A stretch of 47,746 nt of DNA, taken from assembly GCA_002306975.1 (NCBI GenBank), contig DBTI01000111.1:1-47746 (forward strand), read 5' to 3'. This document shows positions 14,243 to 23,969 of the stretch, in pieces. Position numbers and translations under genes: made by a program. This DNA is from Ruminococcaceae bacterium UBA1320 (lineage in GTDB: Bacteria > Bacillota > Clostridia > Oscillospirales > Ethanoligenentaceae). Within the stretch, counting starts at the first letter, position 1, and each line of letters begins with the position of its first letter. Below the pieces are notes generated by a model. The model was not told where the DNA came from, made no database searches, and was given only the letters and a program-made list of their open reading frames with translations.

Positions 14243-17200
14243 TTACAGTTCGATTGCCCTGTTCAGATGAAACGAGTAGATAAAGCGTTCCTTAACTTCG
14301 AGCCCTAAAATTTCATTCACCGCCCGCGCGTAGCAGTCAAGCTGTGCGCGGTATTTTTCTGTAAGCTCAGCGGGATCGGCAACGTCATCTGTTTTGTAAT
14401 CTAGCAGTACCGCGCCGCCGTCTTCTTCAAACACGAGGTCAGCCATGCCCTGCATGATGATCTTCTCATCGGTGCCCGCCGCGTCTTCACATAATTCTTC
14501 CGCCGGCAATTCGATGTTGAAACGGAACTCGCGCCAGACCTTTTCCGCCGATTTCATCCTCGTAAATACCTGTGACGACACAAAAGCGGCAACTTTTTTG
14601 GATGAAACCGCAGCCGCCTGTTCCGGCAGCATGAATTTTTCTTGCACAAGGCGCTCTAACTCCGCTTCAATGCCCATGCCGTCTTTTATAGCGTCATAGC
14701 GGCAATATTGCATGAAGGCGTGCAGCGCAGTACCTGCTTCGGCAGGCGTCAGGCGCTCGCCTTCAAGAAACGTGGGTCTTACGTGGTCGGCTGAAAATGC
14801 CGCAGCCTCGCTGTGTGACAGCTCAGACACCGAAACCTTTGTGGGCAGAGTCGACAGCTTTTTATAGGGGTAAACATAACTTAATTTTTTCTCTATCAAC
14901 GCCTTTAGCTGCTCAACTTCCGCTGATTCCTGCGCCACCCCTTGCGGTTCTTCCTTCAACAACTCTGTGGGCAAAAGATCATTAGCCATAACGGTTTCTG
15001 TCTCCCAATTTTTTGCCTCTTCTGTTACGATTGAAGAAGACACGCCCGCCGCGTGCCTTAACTCGCCGCACGAAGGGTGGGAAAGCGCCGCCGCCAACAG
15101 AAGCTCCGCGGGGTTTTGTGCCGAAAGCGCCCCGTAGGGCGATATTTTTCCTTCACTCTGCGCCATTGAGGCAGCGCGGCGCAAGGTATTTTCGCTGTTT
15201 TTGAGTGTTACCACGGCATATAACTTTTCTTTCGCCCGTGTCATTGCGACATATAAAACGCGCATTTCCTCTGACAGCATACTTTTTTGCGTTTCCAGCT
15301 TCACGACCTCGCGCGGCAGCGTTGTAAAACGGCAGTTTAACGCGCGGTCTCTTATGATCGAACCAAAGCCGCAAGTCGGGTGAAAAAGCGCGGGCTTTTG
15401 CGTATCCTCATTATTAAAGCGTTTTGACAGCCCCGCGAGAAAACAAACGGGGAACTCCAGCCCTTTTGACTTGTGTATGCTCATAATGCGCACAACGTTC
15501 GCGTTTTCTGAGATGCTGCTTGCCGGCGCAAGGTCGCTGCGCTGGCGGTCTATGCGGTCGATAAAACGAATGAAACCGGCAAGCCCGCGCCACCCCGCAG
15601 ACTCATAGGAGCGTGCGTAGTCAAGCAGCAGCCGCAGGTTTGCGCGGCGAAGTGATCCGTTTGACATAGCCTCAAAAATATTTAGAAGCCCGGTTTCGTC
15701 ATAAATGCGAAGAATAAGCCTGTCGGCTGGGAGCACGGCGGCAAGAGCGCGCAGCTTTTCAAGCAGCTTCAAAAAATCTTCAAAACGCGTGTCGCCGCCG
15801 CCTGTTATCTCAAGCATAGCAAGATAAAGGCTTTTTGCCTTGCCGTTAAGGCGAATCTGCGCTACATCGTCGGGGGTAAAACCGAAAACCGGCGACAACA
15901 GCACCGAAGCAAGCGGCACATCCTGAAGCGGATTGTCGAGAATTCGCAGCAGGGACACCATGACCATAACCTCGTATGCGCCAAGGTATCCGCTTGCGAT
16001 GTCGGCGTAAGCAGGTATGCCCTCTGCTTCAAGCGCGCGCGAATATTTTTCCGCGCGCCCCGCCATGCTGCGGAGCAGGATGCAAAAGTCACGGTAAGCG
16101 GCGTTTCTCGCGCCGTTTTCGCCCTGCACCATAAAGCCCGAAGCGACAAGCCGTTTAATCTCACACGCAATGTGCCGCGCTTCAAGCTCCACGCCGTCCT
16201 CGTCGCCCTCATAATCGCCGGTGTTTACGATGTGCAGCGCAAAATCCGCACCCTCGCGTTCAAAATAGGCCGCGCCGGGTATAAGCTGCTCTGCCTCGCC
16301 GTAGTCAACGCCGCCGAGCTTTTCAGACATTAGCCGCCCGAAAACAAAGTTGACCGCGTCCGTCACGCCGTCGCGGCTTCTGAAATTGCGCCCCAGAATA
16401 ATCTTTGCGGGGAAAACGCCGCTGCCGTAAGGCGCGCAGTTCCGCGCCTTTTCTGTGAAAATCTCCGGTCTTGCCTGACGGAAGCTGTAAATGCTCTGCT
16501 TTACGTCACCGACCATGAAAAGGTTTGCACCTTCTCTTGAAACGGCGCGGAAAATCATATCCTGCGCTGGGTTTGTATCCTGATATTCATCGACAAGCAC
16601 CTCGTCAAAGCGCAGCGAAACCTCGCGCGCCGTTTGCGTAAAGCTTTCACCGCCGCCGTCTTTATTCACCAGCAGCTTTAACGTCAATTGCTCAAGGTCG
16701 CTGAAATCCAGTAGCCCGCGCGACAGCTTTTCTTCAAAAAATCCACGGTCAAGTTCGCGCACCGTTTCACACAGGCAGTTAACAACAGGGCGAAGCTTTT
16801 CCATATCCTTTTTAAACTCAGTTTCGTTGCAGCACAAAACGCCGTCTTTTAATCCTGCGAGCGTTTTTTTAACGCTGTCGCGCTCCGATTTTAACTCCTC
16901 TTTCAGCGTGTCGTCATCAAATTTGCGCAGAGCTCCGAGCCTTTCAAACACAAAACCGGAAACCACCGCACACAACTCGTCCCACCCGCCGCTTTTTGTG
17001 ATGCGGGCGGCGTTTTCAAGACCCGCAAGGTCACTTTCAAACGCGGGCGCGTATGCCTTTTGAAGCTGCGCGTTTTCGTTTATTTTCTCTATTGCGCGTT
17101 TATGCTCGCCCATGAGGCTTTGCAGCGCCTGCGACACATGTTCCATCGCCGCTTTGCCCCAAACCGTTTCATGAACAGGCCTATCGGGGTTATACATCGC

Positions 17201-17818
17201 CGCGACCTCGTCAAGCCAGCCCTCAGCGTCGGCAAGCGAGCGCGTAAACTCGTAAAGCCGCAAAATCGTGTCGGCAAGAAGGCTGTCGTCGCGCCCCGAA
17301 CTTAAAATGTGCGACAGTTCAAGAAAAGAGCCTTCTTCGCCCGCTCCACGCGCCATTTCTTTAGCATATTTGCGCTCTAAAAGCTCGCCAAGCACTTCGC
17401 CGCGCAGAATTTCTACCTCATTCTGGTCGGCTATGCGGAAATCCGGCGGAATATCGAGCTTTTCAAAATGCTCGCGCAGCAAATCAAGGCAGAAAGAGTG
17501 GATTGTGCTGATGTGTGCGTTTTGCAGCAGCATCTGCTGCCGCTGAAGATTCGTGTCGAGCGGATCGTTTTCAATCATATCCGCAAGCCGCTGTGAAATG
17601 CGCTCGCGCATTTCAGCGGCAGCGGCGTTAGTAAAGGTAACGACAAGCAGTCGGTCAGCGTCACAGGGGCGGGCGTTGTCGGTGACAAGCCCGATAACAC
17701 GCTCAACTAAAACCGCGGTTTTTCCGCTGCCGGCCGCTGCCGAAACAAGCAAGGTGCCGCCGCACGCGTCGATTGCATCACGCTGCTCACGCGTCCATTT
17801 GCGTTCCGTCGCCGTCAT
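14243..17818 (-). CDS. addA: ATP-dependent helicase/nuclease subunit A (AddA)
   Basis: 1191 residues, usual length for AddA. The UvrD/Rep helicase core has Walker A VSAAAGSGKTAVL (about 26-38), Walker B VDEYQDTNPAQD and QSIYSFRQARPEIF. MSIHKSKGLEFPV is motif V/VI territory and YVAMTRAKEKL is near residue 850. The C-terminal RecB-type nuclease motif is GMADLVFEEDGGAVLLDYKTD. With AddB it resects double-strand breaks and loads recombination onto Chi-type sites. The ATG at 17818 lies inside the 3' end of addB (32-nt overlap), preceded directly by AAAGGGG, so expression depends on coupling. Confidence 0.97.
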   Translation of the reverse strand: MTATERKWTREQRDAIDACGGTLLVSAAAGSGKTAVLVERVIGLVTDNARPCDADRLLVVTFTNAAAAEMRERISQRLADMIENDPLDTNLQRQQMLLQNAHISTIHSFCLDLLREHFEKLDIPPDFRIADQNEVEILRGEVLGELLERKYAKEMARGAGEEGSFLELSHILSSGRDDSLLADTILRLYEFTRSLADAEGWLDEVAAMYNPDRPVHETVWGKAAMEHVSQALQSLMGEHKRAIEKINENAQLQKAYAPAFESDLAGLENAARITKSGGWDELCAVVSGFVFERLGALRKFDDDTLKEELKSERDSVKKTLAGLKDGVLCCNETEFKKDMEKLRPVVNCLCETVRELDRGFFEEKLSRGLLDFSDLEQLTLKLLVNKDGGGESFTQTAREVSLRFDEVLVDEYQDTNPAQDMIFRAVSREGANLFMVGDVKQSIYSFRQARPEIFTEKARNCAPYGSGVFPAKIILGRNFRSRDGVTDAVNFVFGRLMSEKLGGVDYGEAEQLIPGAAYFEREGADFALHIVNTGDYEGDEDGVELEARHIACEIKRLVASGFMVQGENGARNAAYRDFCILLRSMAGRAEKYSRALEAEGIPAYADIASGYLGAYEVMVMVSLLRILDNPLQDVPLASVLLSPVFGFTPDDVAQIRLNGKAKSLYLAMLEITGGGDTRFEDFLKLLEKLRALAAVLPADRLILRIYDETGLLNIFEAMSNGSLRRANLRLLLDYARSYESAGWRGLAGFIRFIDRIDRQRSDLAPASSISENANVVRIMSIHKSKGLEFPVCFLAGLSKRFNNEDTQKPALFHPTCGFGSIIRDRALNCRFTTLPREVVKLETQKSMLSEEMRVLYVAMTRAKEKLYAVVTLKNSENTLRRAASMAQSEGKISPYGALSAQNPAELLLAAALSHPSCGELRHAAGVSSSIVTEEAKNWETETVMANDLLPTELLKEEPQGVAQESAEVEQLKALIEKKLSYVYPYKKLSTLPTKVSVSELSHSEAAAFSADHVRPTFLEGERLTPAEAGTALHAFMQYCRYDAIKDGMGIEAELERLVQEKFMLPEQAAAVSSKKVAAFVSSQVFTRMKSAEKVWREFRFNIELPAEELCEDAAGTDEKIIMQGMADLVFEEDGGAVLLDYKTDDVADPAELTEKYRAQLDCYARAVNEILGLEVKERFIYSFHLNRAIEL

Positions 17819-20800
17819 CCCCTTTCAGCCTGTTCCAAATTTCTTCTTTGCCTGCCGACTTAATGCTGTTTACCTGGCAGCCCGGCTCAAAGCCGCAGAC
17901 ACAGGTATAATCGCAATATTGGCACGGATTATAGCCAAGCCCGCTCACGGGAACAGCCGCGGCGTCGCCCGCACGCAGTGTCTTCGCCATATCCATGAGT
18001 GTTTTGTCAATGTGCCGCCGCAGTATCCCGAACTGTTCAAGCGACGCGACCGACGAGCGGCCGGAAACAGCATAGCAGATTGATCCGTCGCCGTCTGTTT
18101 CGCCCTTGACCGCGGCGGGAATAAACTTTCCAGCACCGGAACGCTCCATGCCCAGAATGACATCCGGCTCATCGACGATCAGCCCGTTCATGCGCAGCTC
18201 TTTTTCCGCCTGCGCTTCGATCGCCTCAGGCTCGGCATAGCGCGGCGCTGAAACTTCCGGTCTTTTCGCGGGAACATATAAAACACCGGCGGGAACAGCG
18301 TCGCCATAACGCCCGCCCGCGCCGCCGCAAAGCGTAAATAGATAGATAAACATTTGCAGGTTTAGCCCATACAAAAGGTCGCCCAGATTAAACGTTTTTG
18401 TTCCTGTTTTGTAGTCAACCACGCGAAGATAGGTTTTGCCGTTAAGGTGCAGTGTGTCGACGCGGTCGACCTTTCCGCCAACTACAAGCCGCCCGCCGTC
18501 AGACAAGGCAATTTCATAGGGCGCGGCATCGCCTCCGCTTGCTATTTCAAGCTCAAAATCGGCAGGAGTAAATCCGCTCTGCGCAAATTCCTCCGCCATG
18601 TGGCTGACAAGGCAGCTGACCGTTTCGGCAAGCGTGGAAAAAAGGTGGCGGAAACGGTCCGGCTTATCGTCAAGCCCGCCGAGATAGACGCGCGCGAACT
18701 CGTCAAGCAGCGCGGCTGTCATCTGTTCAAGCTCACTCTGCGGAACATTGGCTAGCCCTCGCGCGTTTGTCTGCAAAAGCAGCTTTTCGAGCACGAAATG
18801 GATCACCGTGCCGATCTGCGGCGCGTCAAGCTCCGCGCGCCTTCGCGGCTTTGCACGCAGACCGTAGCGGCAGAAATATAAAAAGCGGCACTGACCGAAA
18901 GCCTCGATCCGGCTTGGCGAAACATGCATATTTTCACCGTAAAGCGCGCGTGCCGTGGCAGAGTTTGAAAAACGCAGCCTTCGCCCCCCCGCCGCTCGTT
19001 CAAGCGCCGTGAGCTTTGCCGTATAATTCGGCTTTTCTTCAAAAACCGCCTTTAGAGCCGCGCGGAGGGCCGTGCTTTCGCCATATCCGCTCGCCAGCAG
19101 ATCGAACGCGGTTTTCTCATTTGCCACTGTTTCAACCGGATCGGTAAGCACATCGTCGACAGCTTGACAGTGCGGGAACAGCTTTTTGACCGCCGACAAG
19201 AAATATGAAGGACGCAGTGCCCGGCCTGTTGCGTCGCCGCGCGGGCAGCTGATATACACCCCCTGCGACGCGGCGGTGAAAGCCTTGTAGGCATAAAAGC
19301 GTTCCTCCGCCGCTTGTTCGCTCGCGGGCGGGGAAAGCTCAAGACCGAGCGTTATCAGATTTCGCCGCTCGCTGTCGGAGATAAGACCCGAAACCGACGC
19401 CGCGCGCGGGAAAATACCCTCGGCAAGACCGATGACAAACACAAACTTTGCGCCGCCTGTTCGGATTCGCTCCGCGTCGCCCGCGGCGACAGCGTCAATC
19501 GCGGGCGGGATGCTGCCAAGGTCGGTGTTCTCGATGACAAGTGAAAGAAGAGAGGCAAAATCGCTGAGTTTCAGCTTTTCTTCTTTTGCCGCAATCGTTA
19601 TCTGATCGAGCATTGAAACAAGCTTTTCCCAAATCTGCGCGTATTCACCCGAAAGGCGGGTTTCGCCCGCGTCCTTCAGGCTTCGGCAGGCTTCGGTCAC
19701 TGCGTCGCGCACTCCGCAATCGCACAAAAAACCGTAAAGCGCGCGCGCCATTCCGCCGCTTTCCATTTCCTGTTTTAACGCTGAAACCGGCGTGTATAGC
19801 CGTGAGCGAAGCGCATTTATTTCTTCAAGCTCTTTTGCGGTTTCGTCGTCGTTTCTGCCGTCAAACCCCGACGGGCTGCCCTGCCATTCGCGGCTCCACT
19901 GTTCTTCGCCCTTTATATCCCACATCAGCATGTAGTTTTCAAGGCGCGACGTTTCCTCAACCGAAAACCCGGAAAGACCGGTTTTCAGGTAACGCAGCAC
20001 ATGCTCCTGCCTGAACCCCGAGGTCATTATAGCTAACAGCGACGTTACAAGAGCCATGAGCGGATGTGTGGCGACGCCGCGACGGCTGTCGTAAAAAAGC
20101 GGTATGCCGTACTGCTCAAAAACAGTGTCGAGTATGCCGTCATAAAGCTCAAGCCCGCGCGAAATTATGGCAAAATCGCTAAAGCGGCAGCCTTTTTCCC
20201 TCACAAGCCTTGTAATCTCACATGCGGCAAATTTCGCCTCGTCATAAACGTTTTGCGCGGAGACTATGTATATTTCCGCAGCCTTGCCGCTATAAGGCTT
20301 TGCGTCCGGCCGAAAAACCGAGCTTTCAAGGTACCCTATGCTATCACACTCAAAGCGGTGCGTCTGTGTCAATTTCATGGGCGACGCTATCTTGCAGCCG
20401 CATCTGTTCGCAAGGCCGATGATCTGGCACGCGGTTTTTTCAACAGGGCAAAACAATCCGGTTGAATCGTCGCTGCCGGGCGACTCTGCACAGAGCGTGA
20501 CGTATACGTCATCTGACTGGCAGAGAATTCTGCTGATGACTTGCCTCTCCTGCGGGGTAAAGCCCTTGAAGCCATCGATTATAACGGTTTTATCTTTAAA
20601 AAACGGGTAATCATCAAGCTTTTTTGCGAGACGCGTTATATCTTCAAGCGGATCGGAAAAGCCGTTTTCCAAAAGTGCGCAATAGGTGCGCATGATCAGT
20701 GCGATATCGGTAAGTTTATTCTTTAAAAGCCCGCTTGATTTTTTCGCGGCGTCGCTCAGCATATCCGCATCTATTCCGCAGACTTTATATTCCGCAACCG

Positions 20801-21164
20801 CGCCGACCATTGTTTTTATAAAAGCAGCGCTCACCGCCTGTTTTGAATAGACACCGAGCATGTCCGCAACCTGCTTTAACGCAAGGCGCATCAGTACATG
20901 CCGCCCGCAGTCGTCTATATTGTGGCAGGCAAGACCGCCGCATTCGCTCATTACCCGGTGAACAAGGCGTGAAAAACTGAGCGCTTCGATATTAAGGCAG
21001 CTTTTTGCGCCGAAATTGTGCACAAGCGCGCGTTCTGTTTCAAAGGTGAATTGTTCCGGAACAATAACAACAACTTTTTTGCCTGTTTTTGCGGTGTCGT
21101 TCGCTGAGTTTAAGGCAAAGGTTGTTTTGCCGCTGCCGGAGCGGCCGAAGACAAGATGAAGCAT
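17787..21164 (-). CDS. addB: ATP-dependent nuclease subunit B (AddB)
   Basis: 1125 residues, typical of AddB. It opens with Walker A VFGRSGSGKTTF and a degenerate helicase core, and ends in a nuclease domain with DRVDTLHLNGKTYLRVVDYKTG. The [4Fe-4S] cluster that locks the nuclease domain is intact: one Cys in FGQCRFLYFC and three in the C-terminal NPCQYCDYTCVCGFEPGC region. AddB supplies Chi recognition and one nuclease. GGAGG lies 8 nt before the ATG. It is first in the addBA operon. A possible TATAAT lies at 21196-21201 on the minus strand, but its -35 is weak. The order addB-addA is the usual one in Firmicutes. Confidence 0.97.
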   Translation of the reverse strand: MLHLVFGRSGSGKTTFALNSANDTAKTGKKVVVIVPEQFTFETERALVHNFGAKSCLNIEALSFSRLVHRVMSECGGLACHNIDDCGRHVLMRLALKQVADMLGVYSKQAVSAAFIKTMVGAVAEYKVCGIDADMLSDAAKKSSGLLKNKLTDIALIMRTYCALLENGFSDPLEDITRLAKKLDDYPFFKDKTVIIDGFKGFTPQERQVISRILCQSDDVYVTLCAESPGSDDSTGLFCPVEKTACQIIGLANRCGCKIASPMKLTQTHRFECDSIGYLESSVFRPDAKPYSGKAAEIYIVSAQNVYDEAKFAACEITRLVREKGCRFSDFAIISRGLELYDGILDTVFEQYGIPLFYDSRRGVATHPLMALVTSLLAIMTSGFRQEHVLRYLKTGLSGFSVEETSRLENYMLMWDIKGEEQWSREWQGSPSGFDGRNDDETAKELEEINALRSRLYTPVSALKQEMESGGMARALYGFLCDCGVRDAVTEACRSLKDAGETRLSGEYAQIWEKLVSMLDQITIAAKEEKLKLSDFASLLSLVIENTDLGSIPPAIDAVAAGDAERIRTGGAKFVFVIGLAEGIFPRAASVSGLISDSERRNLITLGLELSPPASEQAAEERFYAYKAFTAASQGVYISCPRGDATGRALRPSYFLSAVKKLFPHCQAVDDVLTDPVETVANEKTAFDLLASGYGESTALRAALKAVFEEKPNYTAKLTALERAAGGRRLRFSNSATARALYGENMHVSPSRIEAFGQCRFLYFCRYGLRAKPRRRAELDAPQIGTVIHFVLEKLLLQTNARGLANVPQSELEQMTAALLDEFARVYLGGLDDKPDRFRHLFSTLAETVSCLVSHMAEEFAQSGFTPADFELEIASGGDAAPYEIALSDGGRLVVGGKVDRVDTLHLNGKTYLRVVDYKTGTKTFNLGDLLYGLNLQMFIYLFTLCGGAGGRYGDAVPAGVLYVPAKRPEVSAPRYAEPEAIEAQAEKELRMNGLIVDEPDVILGMERSGAGKFIPAAVKGETDGDGSICYAVSGRSSVASLEQFGILRRHIDKTLMDMAKTLRAGDAAAVPVSGLGYNPCQYCDYTCVCGFEPGCQVNSIKSAGKEEIWNRLKGDDGDGTQMDA

Positions 21165-21302
21165 TTATGGGCCTCCTGATGAAGATGGGATTAATTATAA
21201 TTTTTTTAAATAATAACACCTGACAGCTATCTTTTTTTGCTTAAAGGTACATTCTTCGATTCAATGATTTAAAAGCATCATTTTTAGAGAAAGAAGAGCC
21301 CT

Positions 21303-21674
21303 TTACTCCTCTTCAACAACCTCTATATGTGAAGTCAAAATTCTCCTCACCGGGCAATTAAAAACCTTGTCGGTAATCTGCTTTTTTACCGCCTCGTCAA
21401 TATCGCCCTTTATGTCGATTTTATACTCGATTTTAGTCTCTTCTTTTGTCTTACGGGTTAACAAGACCTTTACCTCCACGCCCTCATATTTAAGTGACAT
21501 GCGGTCAAGCACCATGCGCGTTGTTATATTCATGCAAGCGGCAAGCGCCGACTCGATGAACTCATGCGGATGCAGACTCTGTGCGGCTTCAGCGTTGTCC
21601 GCGTAAAGATTATATGTTCCGTTTGATATTTCGGTAAGGTAATTGCCGTCCAAACTCTTTGAAACCATCATCAT
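21303..21674 (-). CDS. OsmC-family peroxiredoxin-like protein
   Basis: A 123-residue OsmC/Ohr-fold protein. Both redox cysteines are present: ALAACMNIT (about residue 48) and FNCPVRRIL (about 106), the peroxidatic and resolving pair used to reduce organic hydroperoxides. The fold-typical opening is a short strand followed by HPHEFIESALAAC. GGAGATGAG precedes three successive ATG codons (21674, 21671, 21668); the first is reported. It stands alone downstream of the lysozyme terminator and 138 bp from addB. A detoxification role for peroxides or persulfides fits an anaerobe. Confidence 0.9.
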   Translation of the reverse strand: MMMVSKSLDGNYLTEISNGTYNLYADNAEAAQSLHPHEFIESALAACMNITTRMVLDRMSLKYEGVEVKVLLTRKTKEETKIEYKIDIKGDIDEAVKKQITDKVFNCPVRRILTSHIEVVEEE

Positions 21675-21775
21675 TACTCATCTCCAATTCAGATACTGAC
21701 ACGATTATATCGACTGCAATCAACAAAAGGTGTGGTTTTTCGCGTAGATACTCAATAAGCTTTATCGTTATATAA

Positions 21776-21813
21776 CAAAGGCAGTATCGGGAACAAAAGC
21801 TCCAGACACTGCC
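21776..21813 (-). terminator. Terminator of the lysozyme gene
   Basis: On the minus strand GGCAGTGTC...GATACTGCC forms an interrupted hairpin around GGAGC-TTTT-GTTCC, followed by TTTGTTATA. It lies 26 bp past the lysozyme stop. Confidence 0.55.
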
Positions 21814-21839
21814 ATAAAAGTCGGTTTACCTTGTTGATT

Positions 21840-22505
21840 TTATTTTAACTGAGGGTATTCGCCATACGCGTATACCTTCCATTCATCTGTTCTGCGGTTT
21901 AACAAGCCCTGTGATAACTTGCCGTCGCAGTTTGCACAATTTTGAAAATCTGCTTTTATTACATCGGCGGAAGCGCCCGCTTTTATATCGGCGGTCAGCT
22001 TTGGTGTTTTGCTCCATATATTTGCGCCAAGCCCATAGGCAAAGCTGGTGAGGGAGTCAAATTGACCCTGTGTTAATTTCACACCCTTAAATTCATTGTT
22101 AACTGATTGCTCATAAACTTTCAGGTCGCTTTTCAGCAAATTTTCCGCTCCGCTCTGCGTCAGCGAGCTAATGTTTTCACCCGGTTCAACCACATGACCG
22201 TATCCGATTGTTTCGTTCCAATAATCAAGACCGCGATACCCGGTTGAAGCAAAGCCTTCGTGGTTCTCTATAAAATTCACCATATTATCCGACACATGCA
22301 TGCCGCCCGCGTCAGATGTTTCGGTGTTAGATACTGATCCTGCACTGTCTAATCCGCTCCCGGTGATCGCTCCGTCAAGCATGTCCGAAAAAGAAACGCC
22401 CGAAATGGCATCCACGCCGGAACCGGAAGTTTTGCAGCTGTCACACAACTTGTTAAACGCCTGGCTTTCGATTTTTAACATCAAAAGATCCATATTACTG
22501 GACAA
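21840..22505 (-). CDS. GH24 lysozyme (phage-endolysin type), orphan
   Basis: 221 residues. The C-terminal 150 residues are a T4-type lysozyme (GH24): catalytic Glu in FIENHEGF, then TIGYGHVV carrying the Thr, and the family segment QFDSLTSFAYGLGANIW. It cleaves the N-acetylmuramic acid/N-acetylglucosamine bond of peptidoglycan. The N-terminal 75 residues are Ser/Gly/Asp-rich with CDSC, unlike known cell-wall binding modules, and there is no signal peptide. The TTG at 22505 is chosen because GGGGGTG lies 7 nt upstream; the ATG at 22493 is an alternative. No holin, terminase or other phage gene is nearby, so this may be a domesticated endolysin or a sporulation/secretion-associated hydrolase. 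Confidence 0.85.
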   Translation of the reverse strand: MSSNMDLLMLKIESQAFNKLCDSCKTSGSGVDAISGVSFSDMLDGAITGSGLDSAGSVSNTETSDAGGMHVSDNMVNFIENHEGFASTGYRGLDYWNETIGYGHVVEPGENISSLTQSGAENLLKSDLKVYEQSVNNEFKGVKLTQGQFDSLTSFAYGLGANIWSKTPKLTADIKAGASADVIKADFQNCANCDGKLSQGLLNRRTDEWKVYAYGEYPQLK

Positions 22506-22598
22506 ACTGTAACACCCCCGTACATATACTCTCACTGTTATATAATATATATTATTATACTTTTTTTGCTTATTGTCAACTAAAATGCATAAATCACA

Positions 22599-22628
22599 TT
22601 GACAAAATATAGCTTTTATGCCTATAAT
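22599..22628 (+). promoter_or_regulatory. Promoter of the LacI-family gene
   Basis: TTGACA, 18 bp, TATAAT, both hexamers perfect. It gives a leader of about 180 nt to the ATG at 22816. The 310-bp gap 22506-22815 holds this promoter and the site at 22632, with no gene seen. Confidence 0.8.
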
Positions 22629-22631
22629 GAG

Positions 22632-22645
22632 TGAAAGCGTTTACA
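22632..22645. promoter_or_regulatory. cre-like / LacI-family operator at the transcript start
   Basis: TGAAAGCGTTTACA fits the CcpA cre consensus TGNAARCGNWWNCA at every position. It lies 3 bp after the -10 box, over the start of transcription, so binding by CcpA or by the encoded LacI protein would repress. Confidence 0.6.
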
Positions 22646-22815
22646 TATTTATAACACAATTTTGATAATATGCTCTGCCTTGGAAATATATCTAATCTTC
22701 TTATTGCATTTCATAATAAAAAAGAAAAAGCAGGATGTAATCCTCCACACCGGAAGTTGAGAAAATTACAAAACTATTATCCTATACGCGATTAGTGAAG
22801 GGCGGGAAAAGGGTT

Positions 22816-23799
22816 ATGAATATTTATGACATTGCCCGTGAGGCGGGCGTATCGATAGCGACAATCTCCCGAGTTGTCAACGGCAAAAGCGTCGTCAGCG
22901 GCAAGACACGTAAAAAGGTCGAAGCGGTGTTGAAAAAATACAACTATACGCCTGATCCAACCGCGCGAAGCCTTGTTGTGAAGTCGACAAAAGCTGTTGC
23001 TCTGCTTGCCGATGATGTAAGAAACCCTTATTGCGGCGGCATTTGCCACACCGTTGAGCGTGAACTTTCAAAAATCGGATACACCACCATGCTCTGCAAC
23101 ACAGGCGGCACTGTTCAGGGAATTTCAAGCGGCCTAAAATCCGCGCTCGCACGACACGCGGACGCCGTTTTACTCACAGGTATGTCAATTGTGCGAAACG
23201 ATGATATTACCGCGGCCGCGCTTAATGTTCCTGTTATTGTTATTAATAATTACATAGACGCGCCAAATGTTTATTCCGTTATTTGTGATGAGATTTACGG
23301 AATGATGCTTGCCGTCAGCCAGTTTGCAAGCCAAGGCAGGCACGAGATAATCTATGTGCAGGACAGTGACGAAAACAGCTACAGCACCAAAAAGCTTGCG
23401 GAGGGCTTTGACGCCGGTATGGCAATGAACGACCTGAATTCTTCGGGTCGCATAGTGTTTACGGAAAGAGGATTTGAGGGCGGTTTTGCCTGTGCTGAGG
23501 CATTGCTGCGCGACGCGCAAAAATTTAACGCTGTCGTCTGCGGAGATGACACAACGGCGGCCGGGTTTATAAAATGCCTGAAGCAAAGCTATCTTGATGT
23601 GCCCGAGGACGTTTCTGTTATCGGTTTTTACAACACACCGGCAGCACCGTGCGTAACACCCAGCCTTTCCTCGGTTGACTGCCGCAGTGACAAAACAGGA
23701 GCCGCCGCGGTAAAGCTTTTGTCTGACCTTTTTGAGGGTGTAAGTGTAGATAAAAAGACGGTTATCCTACCTCGTCTTGTGCTTCGCGACAGCGCATAA
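22816..23799 (+). CDS. LacI-family transcriptional regulator
   Basis: A 327-residue LacI/GalR regulator. The HTH is MNIYDIAREAGVSIATISRVVNG with the hinge helix TPDPTARSLVV at about 47-57. The remainder is a periplasmic-binding-protein-like sugar-sensing domain (VALLADDVRNPYCGGI, VIGFYNTPAAPCVTPSLSSVD). It starts at the ATG at 22816; a GTG at 22795 would add seven residues before the conserved helix. Divergence in the region is limited, but a ribokinase-like gene with a perfect LacI-type palindrome lies about 1 kb away in converging orientation and is the likely target. The cre-like site at its own promoter suggests catabolite or self control. Confidence 0.93.
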   Translation: MNIYDIAREAGVSIATISRVVNGKSVVSGKTRKKVEAVLKKYNYTPDPTARSLVVKSTKAVALLADDVRNPYCGGICHTVERELSKIGYTTMLCNTGGTVQGISSGLKSALARHADAVLLTGMSIVRNDDITAAALNVPVIVINNYIDAPNVYSVICDEIYGMMLAVSQFASQGRHEIIYVQDSDENSYSTKKLAEGFDAGMAMNDLNSSGRIVFTERGFEGGFACAEALLRDAQKFNAVVCGDDTTAAGFIKCLKQSYLDVPEDVSVIGFYNTPAAPCVTPSLSSVDCRSDKTGAAAVKLLSDLFEGVSVDKKTVILPRLVLRDSA

Positions 23800-23803
23800 T
23801 CTT

Positions 23804-23841
23804 AAAAAATGGGGGTGTTCCCCGCCTCCGGCGGGGAACAC
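23804..23841 (-). terminator. GC-rich hairpin, terminator for leftward transcription
   Basis: GTGTTCCCCGCC-TCC-GGCGGGGAACAC, a perfect 12-bp stem with a 3-nt loop. On the minus strand it is followed by CCCCATTTTTT; on the plus strand only A residues follow. It would end transcription coming from the ribokinase side. Confidence 0.6.
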
Positions 23842-23899
23842 GAAAAAACGATCTCTTCTTTACAAAAACCGCTATAAGCTTTTTGAACTCTATATATAG

Positions 23900-23959
23900 G
23901 GCTACTTCAGAAAACAATACTGCATAAACTTGCGGTGTAGTATTTTGAAGCAGCCTTTT
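23900..23959. terminator. Long imperfect hairpin downstream of the kinase gene
   Basis: GGCTACTTCA...TACTGC pairs with GGTGTAGTA...TGAAGCAGCC, followed on the plus side by TTTTATG. It lies in the converging gap between the LacI gene and the ribokinase-like gene, so it may serve the rightward unit. Confidence 0.5.
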
Positions 23960-23969
23960 ATGTACGTTT

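Noticed and set aside
17787..17818. Unusually long overlap between addB and addA as evidence of frameshift or error
   Set aside because: Both proteins are complete and of normal length, and overlap of this gene pair is common.
14445..20726. Numerous long reading frames opposite addA and addB
   Set aside because: They are antisense shadows caused by the GC-rich codon use of addAB; none has a recognisable domain or ribosome site.
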